Shown here: in pieces, positions 1 through 8,795 of the stretch
How the letters are laid out: the number at the start of each line of letters is the position of its first letter
Numbering within the stretch: the stretch's first letter is position 1
Made by a program: the position numbers and the translations under genes
The notes under the pieces: generated by a model
What the model was told of the DNA's origin: nothing
The model's input: only the letters and a program-made list of their open reading frames with translations
Databases searched by the model: none
Source: an uncultured Gellertiella sp.
Lineage (GTDB): Bacteria; Pseudomonadota; Alphaproteobacteria; Rhizobiales; Rhizobiaceae
Direction: 5' to 3'
DNA length: 64,000 nucleotides
NCBI RefSeq assembly: GCF_963457605.1
Contig: NZ_OY735139.1
Coordinates: forward strand, 1,629,501 to 1,693,500

Positions 1-975
1 GACCGGCACGGGCTGTCCTTCCGCCCCCATGTCAAGACCCACAAGATCCCGGCCCTTGCCACAGCACAGCTTGCCGCCGGGGCGAAAGGCATCAATTGCC
101 AGAAGATCACCGAAGCCGAGGCCTTTGCCGATCAGGGCTTCGACGACATTCTCATCACCTTCAATATTCTCGGCCCGGCCAAGCTCCAGCGTTTGGCGGC
201 GCTGAACGAGCGGGTCGGAACATTGAAGGTGGTCGCCGACAACACGGTGACGGTATCGGGGCTTTCCCGGCAATTCGCCACAGGCAAGCCGCTCACCGTG
301 CTGGTCGAATGCGATACCGGTGGCGGGCGCTGCGGTGTCCAGACGTCGCAGGAGGCGGTGACGCTTGCACTGGAGATCGGGAGGGCACCGGGGCTCCGGT
401 TCGGCGGTCTTCTGACCTATCCAAGAATTGGCGGTGCGGCTGAGGTCGAGGCCTTCCTGCTGGCAGCACTGGCAGGGCTGAGGGCGGCGAACATCCCCTG
501 CCCCGTCGTCAGCAATGGCGGCACGCCGAGCCTCTATGATGCCCATCTCGTGTCCTCTGCCACCGAGCACCGGGCGGGCACCTATATCTACAATGACCGC
601 GCCATGGTGCGCGCCGGCCATTGCCGCCTTGAGGATTGCGCCATGCAGGTGCTCTCAACCGTCGTCTCGCGTCCGACGGCAGACCGTGCGGTGATCGACG
701 CCGGCTCGAAGGCACTGACTTCGGACCTGCTGGGCTTTTCCGATTATGGCCATGTGACCGATTATCCCGAGGCGGTGATCTCGGTCCTGTCGGAGGAGCA
801 TGGCGTCATCGATCTCTCTGCCTGCGGGACACGGCGTCCCGAGATCGGCGAGCAGATCCGGATCGTGCCGAACCACACCTGCGTGATTTCGAACCTGTTC
901 GACACCATGGTCTTTCACCGCAATGGCATCGTCACCCGCGTCGAGCCTGTCGCGGCCCGCGGACTGGTCTGGTAG
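1..975 (+). CDS. D-threonine aldolase / D-serine dehydratase-like PLP enzyme (5' truncated by window edge)
   Basis: The reading frame is open from base 1, so the N-terminus is missing. The first residues include the motif RPHVKTHK, the alanine-racemase-type barrel segment that carries the PLP lysine in the DSD1/D-threonine aldolase family. The C-terminal part has SEEHG and PNHTC, matching the metal-binding His and Cys region of the D-serine dehydratase-like domain. The family cleaves or dehydrates D-3-hydroxy amino acids (D-threonine, D-serine, 3-hydroxyaspartate) in the cytoplasm; the substrate here cannot be read from sequence. The gene converges on the ABC ATPase with 14 bases between stop codons. 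It may belong with a dehydratase or transport operon to the left of the window. Confidence 0.85.
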   Translation, partial: DRHGLSFRPHVKTHKIPALATAQLAAGAKGINCQKITEAEAFADQGFDDILITFNILGPAKLQRLAALNERVGTLKVVADNTVTVSGLSRQFATGKPLTVLVECDTGGGRCGVQTSQEAVTLALEIGRAPGLRFGGLLTYPRIGGAAEVEAFLLAALAGLRAANIPCPVVSNGGTPSLYDAHLVSSATEHRAGTYIYNDRAMVRAGHCRLEDCAMQVLSTVVSRPTADRAVIDAGSKALTSDLLGFSDYGHVTDYPEAVISVLSEEHGVIDLSACGTRRPEIGEQIRIVPNHTCVISNLFDTMVFHRNGIVTRVEPVAARGLVW

Positions 976-989
976 GTTTCGCCATCCTT

Positions 990-2126
990 TCAGGCGGTCG
1001 CGGCGGGTGCCAGTACGGCCATGTCGATATCGGTCATCTCCACCCGTCGCTCGAAGGCGATACCCTCGGCGTCAAACAGGTGGCAATCGGCAGCATCAAG
1101 CGCAGTCGCCAATGGCTCGCCAACGCGAATGCCGACGCTGCCCGCAAGCGTCGCGCAGAAATTCTCCGTCGCGGCATCGAGCGCGGCATAGGCGACCGTC
1201 TGCGCGCCCAACCGTTCGATGACGCTCGGGGTGATCGTGAGCGCGATGTCGCCCGCCCCCATCCTCACATGTTCAGGCCGGATGCCGAGCGTCAGTTCCG
1301 TGCCTTCAGCCACCGCGCGCGGCTGAACGGGAAGCAGGACCGACTGTCCCCGGCAGTCGATTTCCACCCCGGCATCGCCGGTGGCCCTGCAGGTCACCTT
1401 GAGGAAATTCATTTTCGGATTGCCGATGAAGCCCGCGACAAACAGGTTGGCGGGCTTGTGATAGAGATCGAGCGGCGCACCGATCTGGGCGATGCCGCCG
1501 GCATTCAGCACGACGATGCGGTCGGCCATGGTCATTGCCTCGACCTGGTCATGGGTGACATAGATCATCGTCGCCTTCAACCGCTGGTGCAGCTTGGCAA
1601 GTTCGATGCGCATGTCGGCGCGAAGTGCGGCGTCAAGATTGGACAGCGGCTCGTCGAACAGGAAAATCTTCGGCTCGCGGACAATCGCCCGGCCAATCGC
1701 CACGCGCTGCCGCTGTCCGCCGGAAAGCAGTCCCGGCTTCTGCTGCAACCGTTCTTCGAGATGCAGGATCCGGGCCGCACTTTCGACTTTCTCGCGCAGC
1801 CGCGCCTCGTCCATGCCCTCGACCCGCAGCGGAAAGGCGATGTTTTCAAACACCGACATGTGGGGATAGAGCGCATAGGACTGGAACACCATGGCAATGC
1901 CGCGCCGGACCGGCGGGAGGTCGTTGACCCTGACGCCATCGATGACGATATCACCGCCGGTCGCATCCTCCAGACCGGCAATCATCCGGAGCAGGGTCGA
2001 CTTGCCGCAGCCCGACGGCCCGACAAACACGACGAATTCGCCATCCGCCACATCGAGATCGACGCCCGCGAGGACTTCGTAGCTGCCGAAGACCTTCCTG
2101 ACACTGTTGAGGTTGAGCTGTCCCAA
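990..2126 (-). CDS. ABC transporter ATP-binding protein, UgpC/MalK type
   Basis: This 378-residue ATPase energises a carbohydrate importer of the CUT1 class. Visible motifs are Walker [10 protein letters not shown] (near residue 37), the signature [14 protein letters not shown], Walker [14 protein letters not shown] and the switch His in VTHDQVEAM, followed by a C-terminal TOBE/regulatory region ([12 protein letters not shown]). The length is normal for UgpC/MalK-like proteins. It is the last gene of a minus-strand operon after the binding protein and two permeases, separated from the binding-protein gene by a strong hairpin that probably tunes its level. The substrate is presumably a sugar, polyol or glycerol-phosphate-like compound and cannot be assigned from this protein. 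Confidence 0.93.
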   Translation of the reverse strand: MGQLNLNSVRKVFGSYEVLAGVDLDVADGEFVVFVGPSGCGKSTLLRMIAGLEDATGGDIVIDGVRVNDLPPVRRGIAMVFQSYALYPHMSVFENIAFPLRVEGMDEARLREKVESAARILHLEERLQQKPGLLSGGQRQRVAIGRAIVREPKIFLFDEPLSNLDAALRADMRIELAKLHQRLKATMIYVTHDQVEAMTMADRIVVLNAGGIAQIGAPLDLYHKPANLFVAGFIGNPKMNFLKVTCRATGDAGVEIDCRGQSVLLPVQPRAVAEGTELTLGIRPEHVRMGAGDIALTITPSVIERLGAQTVAYAALDAATENFCATLAGSVGIRVGEPLATALDAADCHLFDAEGIAFERRVEMTDIDMAVLAPAATA

Positions 2127-2176
2127 ATTCTGTCTCCAGCAACGCCCGGGGTCTGGTTGCCATACCCGGAAAAGGA

Positions 2177-2203
2177 GGGATCGCGGGGCACACCCGCGAT
2201 CCC
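2177..2203 (-). terminator. Intercistronic hairpin between binding protein and ATPase genes
   Basis: A perfect 11-base inverted repeat (GGGATCGCGGG and its complement) with a 5-base loop lies in the gap downstream of the binding-protein gene. On the minus strand it is followed by a short T-rich stretch (TCCTTTTCC). Such hairpins after binding-protein genes usually stabilise the upstream mRNA and attenuate transcription into the next gene. Confidence 0.6.
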
Positions 2204-2217
2204 TGTTGATTTCGATC

Positions 2218-3435
2218 CTACTTGAATTCGGCGATTTCGCCCGCCGCCTTTTTCAGGGCATCGGCGGGTGTTGCCTGGCCTGTCACCACCGACTGGACCA
2301 TGGTGATCATCGAATTCTGGAAGCCCTTGTAGTCGGTGAACAGCGGTTCCGGCCCACCGAAGGAGATGCCGTCGATGAACGGCTTCCAGTAGGGCTTTTC
2401 GGCCACCAGCTTGTCGACCTCGGGGCTCGGGCGCAGGGGCGTCAGGCCTTCCGACAGTTCATATTCGAACTGCGCCTTGGGGGCGGTCATGAACTTGGCG
2501 AGATCGGTCGCCTTGTCCTCGACGCCGGTGCCCTTGAACACCGCAAGGCTGTCGGTGATCAGCAGTGTGCCGGGACCCTTGGCCGACGGACCGAGCGGCA
2601 GGTTGGCGACCCCCCAGTTGAGCTTGGTATCGGCAAGCCGCACGACCGCACCGACGGAGGCATGGATCATCGCCACCTTGCCATCGAGGAAGATGGCACG
2701 GACTTCGTTTTGCTCATACGCAGTCGGGCCCTCTTCCGCATAGGCGGTGATGTCCTTCAGCGCCGTGAGTGCCGCCACATTCTCCGGACTGTCGAGGGTG
2801 ATGTTGCCATCCTTGTCGATCACCGAGCCATTGTTGGTGTAAACCCAGTGAAGGAACTGGTGCATGGTATTGTCGAAGGTCTTGGCGACCACACCGAAGC
2901 CCGCAATGCCGGTCTTTTCCTTGATTGTCTTGGCGTCAGCCAGTTCTTCCGCCCAGGTTGTCGGCGGCTTCTCGGGATCGAGGCCGGCCTGCTTGAACAG
3001 GTCCTTGTTCCAGTACAGCGCCTTGGTGGAAAAGGCGACCGGCACGCCCCACTGCTTGCCCTCGAAGGTCACGGTATCGACGATATTGGGATAATAGGCG
3101 GCTTTTTCCGCATCGGTATAGTCGATCGGCACGATCAGCTCGTTGCTGGCAAATTCCTTCAGCGTCCGCGAGCCGACATAGGCGAGCGAGACAGGCGTGC
3201 CGGCGGCGGCAAGGGTTGTCACCTTGTCCTGGCACTGGTCCCAGCCGACCACTTCGGGCTTGACCACATAGCCGGGATTCTTGGCTTCCCACTCATGCAT
3301 GGTCCGTTCCTGGACCTTGTTCATGGTGTCGCCGCAGACGATGAAGGACAGTTCCTTGTCTGCCGCCAGCCCCGGAAGGGCCGTGCTGGCCAGAAGCACG
3401 AGGCTTCCGGCGAGGAGCGAAATCTGTTTTGTCAT
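2218..3435 (-). CDS. ABC transporter extracellular solute-binding protein (family 1, sugar type)
   Basis: This 405-residue periplasmic protein begins with a clear Sec signal peptide (hydrophobic core LLAGSLVLLASTALPG, then ADKE). The body is a family 1 binding protein with features such as STKALYWNKDLFKQAGLDP and a PPTTW segment. ATG at 3435 was chosen because it gives the signal peptide; the frame continues upstream only through overlap with the permease gene in another frame. It captures the substrate for the permeases encoded just upstream in transcription (3486-5224). The substrate is unknown. Confidence 0.92.
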   Translation of the reverse strand: MTKQISLLAGSLVLLASTALPGLAADKELSFIVCGDTMNKVQERTMHEWEAKNPGYVVKPEVVGWDQCQDKVTTLAAAGTPVSLAYVGSRTLKEFASNELIVPIDYTDAEKAAYYPNIVDTVTFEGKQWGVPVAFSTKALYWNKDLFKQAGLDPEKPPTTWAEELADAKTIKEKTGIAGFGVVAKTFDNTMHQFLHWVYTNNGSVIDKDGNITLDSPENVAALTALKDITAYAEEGPTAYEQNEVRAIFLDGKVAMIHASVGAVVRLADTKLNWGVANLPLGPSAKGPGTLLITDSLAVFKGTGVEDKATDLAKFMTAPKAQFEYELSEGLTPLRPSPEVDKLVAEKPYWKPFIDGISFGGPEPLFTDYKGFQNSMITMVQSVVTGQATPADALKKAAGEIAEFK

Positions 3436-3485
3436 GGCAGTTCCCCTTGCTTTGATAGCTTTTGGTTCGGTTTTCAGTGGCGTCG

Positions 3486-4343
3486 TCACTGTTTCACGGC
3501 GCCGGCCGTCAGGCCCGCGACGAGATAGCGTTGCATCAGGAAGATCAGGATCATGGCCGGGGCAATGCCGACAAAGCTTGCCGCCATGAGTTCGTTCCAC
3601 ACGACTTCCTGGCGGCCGAAATAGGCAAACAGGCCGACAGGCAGTGGCATGTATTCGGTCTTCGAGTTGAAGGTCAGCGCGAAGATGAATTGCTGGGCAT
3701 AGGAGCCGATGAAGGTGGTGATCGCCACCACGGTGATCCCCGGCATGGCAATCGGCAGGATCACCCGCCGCAGCGTGTAGAAATAACTCGCCCCATCGAC
3801 AAAGGCCGCCTCGTCCAGTTCCTTCGGAATGCGCATCATGTAGGTGCGCAGCAGCCAGATCGCCGAGGGAATGAGAAAGGCGACGCCGGGCACGATCATC
3901 GCCAGATAGGTGTTGAGCACGCCGAGCGAGCGCATCAGCCGGAACAGCGGAATGAGCAGCACCGCCCCGGAAAACATGTTGACGGCGAGGAAGGCCCCCA
4001 GAAGCAGGCCGGCCCCGCGAAACTGGAACCGGGCAAAGGCATAGGCCGCCGGGATGACCAGCACCAGCACGATGGCGGTGACGATGGTCGAGATGAAGAA
4101 GGAGTTGAAGATATACCAGCCAAAGCCGGGGACGCTGACCCACATGGTGTAATAGGCCGTCAGCGAGCCATTCCTCGGATAGAAGCTGTAGGGCGAGGAA
4201 AAGATCAGGCTGAGCGGCTTCAGGGACACCAGGAAGCCTTCGACGAAGGGGGCGAGCACGAAAATCAGGAAGACGAGGATGCCGGCATAGATGCCGAGAA
4301 TCTCATGCCAGCGATAGCGGGCGATCATCTGCGAGCTCTTCAT
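3486..4343 (-). CDS. ABC transporter permease, MalG/UgpE type
   Basis: A 285-residue inner-membrane permease with about six hydrophobic segments and the EAA loop typical of the class (DEAAFVDGASYFYTLRRVILP). It starts with ATG at 4343, overlapping the stop of the preceding permease gene by 4 bases (ATGA), which indicates translational coupling. It forms the transmembrane dimer with the 4340-5224 product in the CUT1 importer. Confidence 0.92.
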   Translation of the reverse strand: MKSSQMIARYRWHEILGIYAGILVFLIFVLAPFVEGFLVSLKPLSLIFSSPYSFYPRNGSLTAYYTMWVSVPGFGWYIFNSFFISTIVTAIVLVLVIPAAYAFARFQFRGAGLLLGAFLAVNMFSGAVLLIPLFRLMRSLGVLNTYLAMIVPGVAFLIPSAIWLLRTYMMRIPKELDEAAFVDGASYFYTLRRVILPIAMPGITVVAITTFIGSYAQQFIFALTFNSKTEYMPLPVGLFAYFGRQEVVWNELMAASFVGIAPAMILIFLMQRYLVAGLTAGAVKQ

Positions 4344-5224
4344 GTCCGGTCTCCCCGGGTAAGACGGCTGGTGACACGGAAATAGGCAAGGCAGAAGAGC
4401 GACAGGAAAATGCAGATCAGCACGGCACGGGCTGCCCCTTCGCCATATTTCTTCGAACCGATGGCGGTGCGGTAGGTGTCGATGATCATCGTCGTCGTAT
4501 CGCCATTCGGACCGCCATGGGTGAGAATCCAGATGATGTCGAAGGAATTGAAGGTGGCGATCAGCGACAGCATCGACATGGTGATCAGCGATGGCACCAG
4601 CAGCGGCAGGGTGATGCGGCGGAAGCGGTAGAAACGCCCCGCGCCATCGGTCCAGGCGGCCTCGTAGAGGTCCTGCGGGATCGCCTGCATGGCGGCAAGC
4701 AGATAGAGCGTCACCAGCGGCACGCCGATCCAGACATCGGTGACGATGGTGGCCCAGAAGGCCGTGTTGCCATAGGCGAGAAAGGCGACGGGGCCGCTGA
4801 CCAGACCGAGATTTTGCAGGACGCCGGAAATCATCCCGAACTGGCCATTGTACATCCAGCCCCACATGAAGATGCCGATCGCCATCGGTACGATCCAGGG
4901 CGGCATGGTCAGCACCCGGAACAGCGCCCGGCCCGGCACGGCAGAATTCAGCATGGTTGCGCCGAAGGTGCCGATGATCATCTTCAGCAGCACCGAGAAG
5001 AAGGTCCAGATGAAAGTGCGGATGATCACCTCGGCAAAGGTCGAGTTGAAGATCTTGGCATAATTGACCCAGCCGACCCAGTCGGTGGTCTTCTTCAGCG
5101 AGGCATTGGTGAAGGAAAGGATGACCGTATCGACCAGCGGATAGGCGACGATGAAGGCGACATAGGCGACTGCCGGCAGCAGCAGAAGCCAGGCAAACAG
5201 GGTGGCGTTGCGCTGGACCGTCAT
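4340..5224 (-). CDS. ABC transporter permease, MalF/UgpA type
   Basis: A 294-residue permease with multiple membrane segments (first around residues 7-29) and the EAA motif (YEAAWTDGAGRFYRFRRITLP). Two ATGs sit six bases apart. The one at 5224 has AGGGAG at proper spacing, whereas the one at 5230 is too close to it, so 5224 is preferred. The next gene overlaps by 4 bases. It is the second gene of the operon, directly after the Gfo/Idh/MocA oxidoreductase. Confidence 0.92.
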   Translation of the reverse strand: MTVQRNATLFAWLLLLPAVAYVAFIVAYPLVDTVILSFTNASLKKTTDWVGWVNYAKIFNSTFAEVIIRTFIWTFFSVLLKMIIGTFGATMLNSAVPGRALFRVLTMPPWIVPMAIGIFMWGWMYNGQFGMISGVLQNLGLVSGPVAFLAYGNTAFWATIVTDVWIGVPLVTLYLLAAMQAIPQDLYEAAWTDGAGRFYRFRRITLPLLVPSLITMSMLSLIATFNSFDIIWILTHGGPNGDTTTMIIDTYRTAIGSKKYGEGAARAVLICIFLSLFCLAYFRVTSRLTRGDRT

Positions 5225-5235
5225 CCCCATCTCCC

Positions 5236-6393
5236 TCAGGCAGCCCGCGACTGAAGCGCGGTATCGAAGCGGTCCCAGACCGGGCGCAGGTCGATCACCG
5301 CACGCTTCATCCGTGCCTCGTCCATGGCCAGCGCCAGAATGCCCGCCTCCAGCGCATTCAGCGTCGAGACCGGCAGTTTCTCGCCGGTGCGGACATTGGC
5401 GAGGAGGTCCGCCGCCATCTGCTCGTCGGCACCGTAATGCTCGGACAGCGCAGTCGCGGAATAGCGGTTTTCGACCAGCTTTTTGCCGGTCAGCTGGGCG
5501 TGGACATTCAGGTAGCCACGCACGAAATCGCCCTCCGCCATGCCCCGCGATCCCATGATGGCGAAATGCCGGTACTGGTCGGGGACGTTGAGATTGGTGT
5601 GGAAATTCATGCCCGCGCCATTGGCATATTCGACGATGGCCACCTGGAAATCGATGATGTCGCCATCGCTGTCGAAAACCTTGTCGGAGCCGAGCCAGCC
5701 GGACGGCTTGCGGTGGAACAGCTCGAGATCGTTGATCCCCTCCAGCGCCGGATCGTTTTCCGGCGTGAAGCTCTTGCGCCCGCCAAAGCTTGCCACCCGC
5801 TCCGGCCTGGCACCGACGACGCCATTGTAGAGGTCGAGATCATGGCAGCATTTTTCCAGCAGGAAACTGCCGGAATAGCGCTCGTAGCGCCGCCAGTCGC
5901 GCATGAAGAAGGCGCCGTGACAGGGCTCGATATGTTCCGAGGCCTCGATGGACACGATGGAGCCCAGCTTGCCCTCGGCCTGTATGGCCCTCAGGTCGCG
6001 ATAAAGCGGCGAATAGCGCAGCACCAGGCCAACCTGCAGCTGCTCATGGCCATATTTCGCCATAAGTGCGGCAAGCGCGATGCTTTCCTCGATGGTGGTG
6101 ACGACGGGCTTTTCGCAGAAGATCTTCAGGCCCGCCTCAAGGCCGATCCGGATATGGTCGAGATGCAGGTGATTGGGCGAGCCGATCATCAGCAGATCGA
6201 GCTTTTCATGGGCAATCAGCTCTTGCGGCGTGGCATAGGCCTTGCCTGCGGAAATGCCCTTGGCAACGAGGCCGGGCAGCCCCGCCGGGTGCGGGTCCAC
6301 GTAGCCGACAATGTCGAAATCCTCATCGACGGCCTTGAACACGTAGCCGAGATAGCCGAGCCGGAATCCCAGCCCGATAATACCCACCCTCAT
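5236..6393 (-). CDS. Gfo/Idh/MocA family oxidoreductase
   Basis: A 385-residue NAD(P)-dependent oxidoreductase. The N-terminus is a Rossmann fold (MRVGIIGLGFRLGYLG), and the mid-N-terminal segment has the family EKP signature (FCEKPVVTT) preceded by GSPNHLHLDHI. Members oxidise or isomerise sugars, inositols and related compounds. ATG at 6393 was chosen because the Rossmann fold begins immediately there; a longer frame to 6471 adds an unrelated leader. It heads the ABC operon with a 11-base gap to the first permease, so it most likely acts on the imported substrate. Substrate identity is open. Confidence 0.9.
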   Translation of the reverse strand: MRVGIIGLGFRLGYLGYVFKAVDEDFDIVGYVDPHPAGLPGLVAKGISAGKAYATPQELIAHEKLDLLMIGSPNHLHLDHIRIGLEAGLKIFCEKPVVTTIEESIALAALMAKYGHEQLQVGLVLRYSPLYRDLRAIQAEGKLGSIVSIEASEHIEPCHGAFFMRDWRRYERYSGSFLLEKCCHDLDLYNGVVGARPERVASFGGRKSFTPENDPALEGINDLELFHRKPSGWLGSDKVFDSDGDIIDFQVAIVEYANGAGMNFHTNLNVPDQYRHFAIMGSRGMAEGDFVRGYLNVHAQLTGKKLVENRYSATALSEHYGADEQMAADLLANVRTGEKLPVSTLNALEAGILALAMDEARMKRAVIDLRPVWDRFDTALQSRAA

Positions 6394-6435
6394 GCCGTCC
6401 TCATCCCCATTTACGTAATTTATTTTCGTCAAACT

Positions 6436-6454
6436 GAGACAAAATTTCGGTCTC
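6436..6454. promoter_or_regulatory. Inverted repeat upstream of the sugar ABC operon
   Basis: GAGAC, nine bases, GTCTC forms an inverted repeat about 45 bases upstream of the oxidoreductase start, flanked by two direct CGTCAA copies (6427 and 6455). The position fits an operator or promoter region for the minus operon in this divergent gap. No matching regulator gene is present, so this is a weak call. Confidence 0.3.
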
Positions 6455-6642
6455 GTCAACATAATTCCCATGCAAAGTATGATCCATGAAATTCATTTTC
6501 ATAAATAGCAAAAACTTCCCCCCGAATCCGCCGTCCGGCCCGGGAATTGGTATTGTCCAATTTCAGCGGTTGAAGAGTGCTCCCGCCGGGTAGCCCGCAG
6601 GCGGGAAGACCGTTATGGTCCAGGGGGGAACAGGGATGGGGA

Positions 6643-7785
6643 ATGAGACGTGGCCGAACCGGGCGGGCAGCACTAGGGATGGGCGAGGCGGCGGCACTAT
6701 CGTCCCTGACGGAGCCGTTTCTCGGAGCCTTTGCGGGCGGGCCCGTAGCAAGCCGGATTGCCAATCTCGACACACGGCTGTTTTCGCTGGACACGCCCTG
6801 CGGGCCCCTGCCTGCCACGGCAAATGATATCGAAAAATCTCCAACCTGCTATATCTGCTGCCCGAGTGCTGCCTATGCGGACTATGCACGGGAGGAGTTG
6901 CGCAATTTCAACGCCCTGCCCGCCGTCAAATCGCTGCTGTCAGGCCTGATCGGCCTCAGCCGCCCGCTGATTTCGGCCATGCGGCTCGACCATCAGGTCC
7001 AGCCGAACAACTGGCTGTTTTCCACCAATATCTGGTGTGGTCTTGGCGCTTCCGGGCTTGCAAGCGTGACCGCCGACCTGCTTGCCGCCCATCCCGGAAG
7101 GGCCATCGTCTGGCGGTCGCTGAATGATCTTGCCGACCGCGAAACGCTTGCTGCCTTCCGGGCCCTCGGCTACCGGCTGTTTCCGGCCCGCCAGATCTAT
7201 CTCTATGATTGCCGCCGGGACCTGCCGCCGATCCGGCGCGACATGAAGAATGACCTCAAGGTTCTGGCCCGCCCCGATCTTCAGGTGACCGGGCCTGAAA
7301 GCATCGGGCCGGAGGATTTCGGGCGGATCGCCGCCCTCTATGCAGATCTCTATCTCGACAAATATACCCGCCTCAATCCCCACTATACGCCCGGTTTCAT
7401 GAGGACGATGCATGAGGCGGGGCTGGTCGAATTTCACGGCCTCAGGGACAGGGATGGCCTGTTGCAGGGGATCATCGGCTTCTTCGCCCATAGCGGGATC
7501 ATGACTGCCCCGGTGGTCGGCTATGACCGGTCGCTGCCGCAGGAGATGGGCCTTTATCGCCGCCTTGTCGTGCTCGGCATGCTGGAAGCCCGGAAAAGAC
7601 GGGCGCTCTACAACATGAGTGCCGGCGCCGCGACCTTCAAGCGCACCCGGGGCGCTATACCCGCCATCGAATATACGGCCGTCTACAACCGGCATCTGCC
7701 ACCTGGCGCGCGGGCAGCCGCGCGGGTGGTGGAGGGCCTGCTTGCCGGCATCGGCATTCCCCTGATGAGGAGGTTCAAACTGTGA
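6643..7785 (+). CDS. GNAT/FemAB-like acyltransferase family protein
   Basis: A protein of about 380 residues whose C-terminal half (near residues 180-350) resembles GNAT/FemAB-type acyltransferases, including YADLYLDKYTRLNPHYTPGF, an internal LLQGIIGFFAHSG strand and YNMSAGAATFKRTRGA near the end. The N-terminal half is not recognisable. ATG at 6643 has a good purine-rich site (GGGATGGGG); ATG 6679 is an alternative. It overlaps the Rieske oxygenase gene by 4 bases, so the two are coupled, and they converge on the five-gene operon at 8796-14045. It may transfer an acyl or amino group to the product of that operon; this is inferred from context only. Confidence 0.65.
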   Translation: MRRGRTGRAALGMGEAAALSSLTEPFLGAFAGGPVASRIANLDTRLFSLDTPCGPLPATANDIEKSPTCYICCPSAAYADYAREELRNFNALPAVKSLLSGLIGLSRPLISAMRLDHQVQPNNWLFSTNIWCGLGASGLASVTADLLAAHPGRAIVWRSLNDLADRETLAAFRALGYRLFPARQIYLYDCRRDLPPIRRDMKNDLKVLARPDLQVTGPESIGPEDFGRIAALYADLYLDKYTRLNPHYTPGFMRTMHEAGLVEFHGLRDRDGLLQGIIGFFAHSGIMTAPVVGYDRSLPQEMGLYRRLVVLGMLEARKRRALYNMSAGAATFKRTRGAIPAIEYTAVYNRHLPPGARAAARVVEGLLAGIGIPLMRRFKL

Positions 7786-8780
7786 CGCCAGACACAAGAC
7801 CTGACCGATGGGAAGCCGTGGCGCTGTCCCGGTCGCTGCGCGCAAGACCGATGCAGGTCATCTGGAACGGCAAACCGGTGGTACTGTTTCGCGGCGAGGA
7901 TGGCGTGGCGCGCGCCCTGCAGGACCGCTGTCCGCACCGGCAGGCCCCGCTCTCGGGGGGCAAGGTGGTGGGGCAGGCAATCGAATGCCCCTATCACGGC
8001 TGGCAGTTCAGAGGAGACGGCACGCTTGCCACCCTGCCCTGCCATGTCGGCGATCTCCCCCGCTACGCCGTACCCGCCCATGCCGTGAAGGAAACGGCAG
8101 GCCTCCTGTTTCTGGCCCGCGGCGAACCGCAGAAATCACCCTATATTTCCGTGCTCGACGGGCCCGACACCATCGCCATGCGGCTTGAAAACCGTGTCCG
8201 CTCAACGGTTCTCGATGTTGCCGAAAACATTCTTGACGCCACCCATACCCATTTCACCCACAAGGGCCTGCTGCGCGGGCTGAGTGCCAAACGGTACCGC
8301 GTCAATGTCACGGTGACGGCAGGCGGGGACTGGGTCGAGGCGATCTATGAAGGCGAGCCGAAGCAGGAAGGGCTGGTCAGCAAATTGCTGGAGGGCGAGC
8401 GCAGCAAGGGCGTTGCCCGCTTCCTTGCGCCGGGTATTGCCGAACTGGAATTCTGGGGCAACAACCGGCTGAACCTCGCCACCACCTTCCATCTCCGCCA
8501 GGAAACTGCCGAAACCGTACACGGCCTTGCCATCCTGTCCGGCCCGCGTCAGGGCGGGCTCGGCTATCTCAAGGCGGCGCTGCTGCGGCCGTTTTTCAAG
8601 GTCGCGCTTGGACAGGACCAGCGCATCCTGCATGCCGCGAAAGACAATGCCGCCCTGTTTGACGATCCGCAGCCGCTGATCGGGCCACTCGACATCCTGC
8701 GCCTGCCGATCAGCCAGATCCTGAAGGGCGAGCGGCCCGCCATGGCCGGGCAAAGCCTTCACCAGGTAATGGAATTGTAG
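7782..8780 (+). CDS. Rieske non-heme iron oxygenase, alpha-subunit type
   Basis: A 332-residue protein with an N-terminal Rieske [2Fe-2S] domain (C50-P-H52 and C69-P-Y-H72, sequence CPYHGWQF) and a C-terminal mononuclear-iron catalytic domain with the signature N149, D152, H155, H160 in ENILDATHTHFTH. Such enzymes hydroxylate, demethylate or desaturate aromatic rings, sterols, pigments or lipids using electrons from a separate reductase, which is not encoded nearby. It is coupled to the upstream GNAT-like gene. The neighbouring KAS III/OleD/ligase operon suggests a lipid- or polyketide-like substrate. Confidence 0.88.
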   Translation: MTPDTRPDRWEAVALSRSLRARPMQVIWNGKPVVLFRGEDGVARALQDRCPHRQAPLSGGKVVGQAIECPYHGWQFRGDGTLATLPCHVGDLPRYAVPAHAVKETAGLLFLARGEPQKSPYISVLDGPDTIAMRLENRVRSTVLDVAENILDATHTHFTHKGLLRGLSAKRYRVNVTVTAGGDWVEAIYEGEPKQEGLVSKLLEGERSKGVARFLAPGIAELEFWGNNRLNLATTFHLRQETAETVHGLAILSGPRQGGLGYLKAALLRPFFKVALGQDQRILHAAKDNAALFDDPQPLIGPLDILRLPISQILKGERPAMAGQSLHQVMEL

Positions 8781-8795
8781 GCGCTCCAGCGTCGT

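Noticed and set aside
636-2225. A 529-codon open frame on the plus strand
   Set aside because: It spans the end of the aldolase-like gene out of frame and then the antisense of the UgpC-type ATPase; it has no recognisable protein features.
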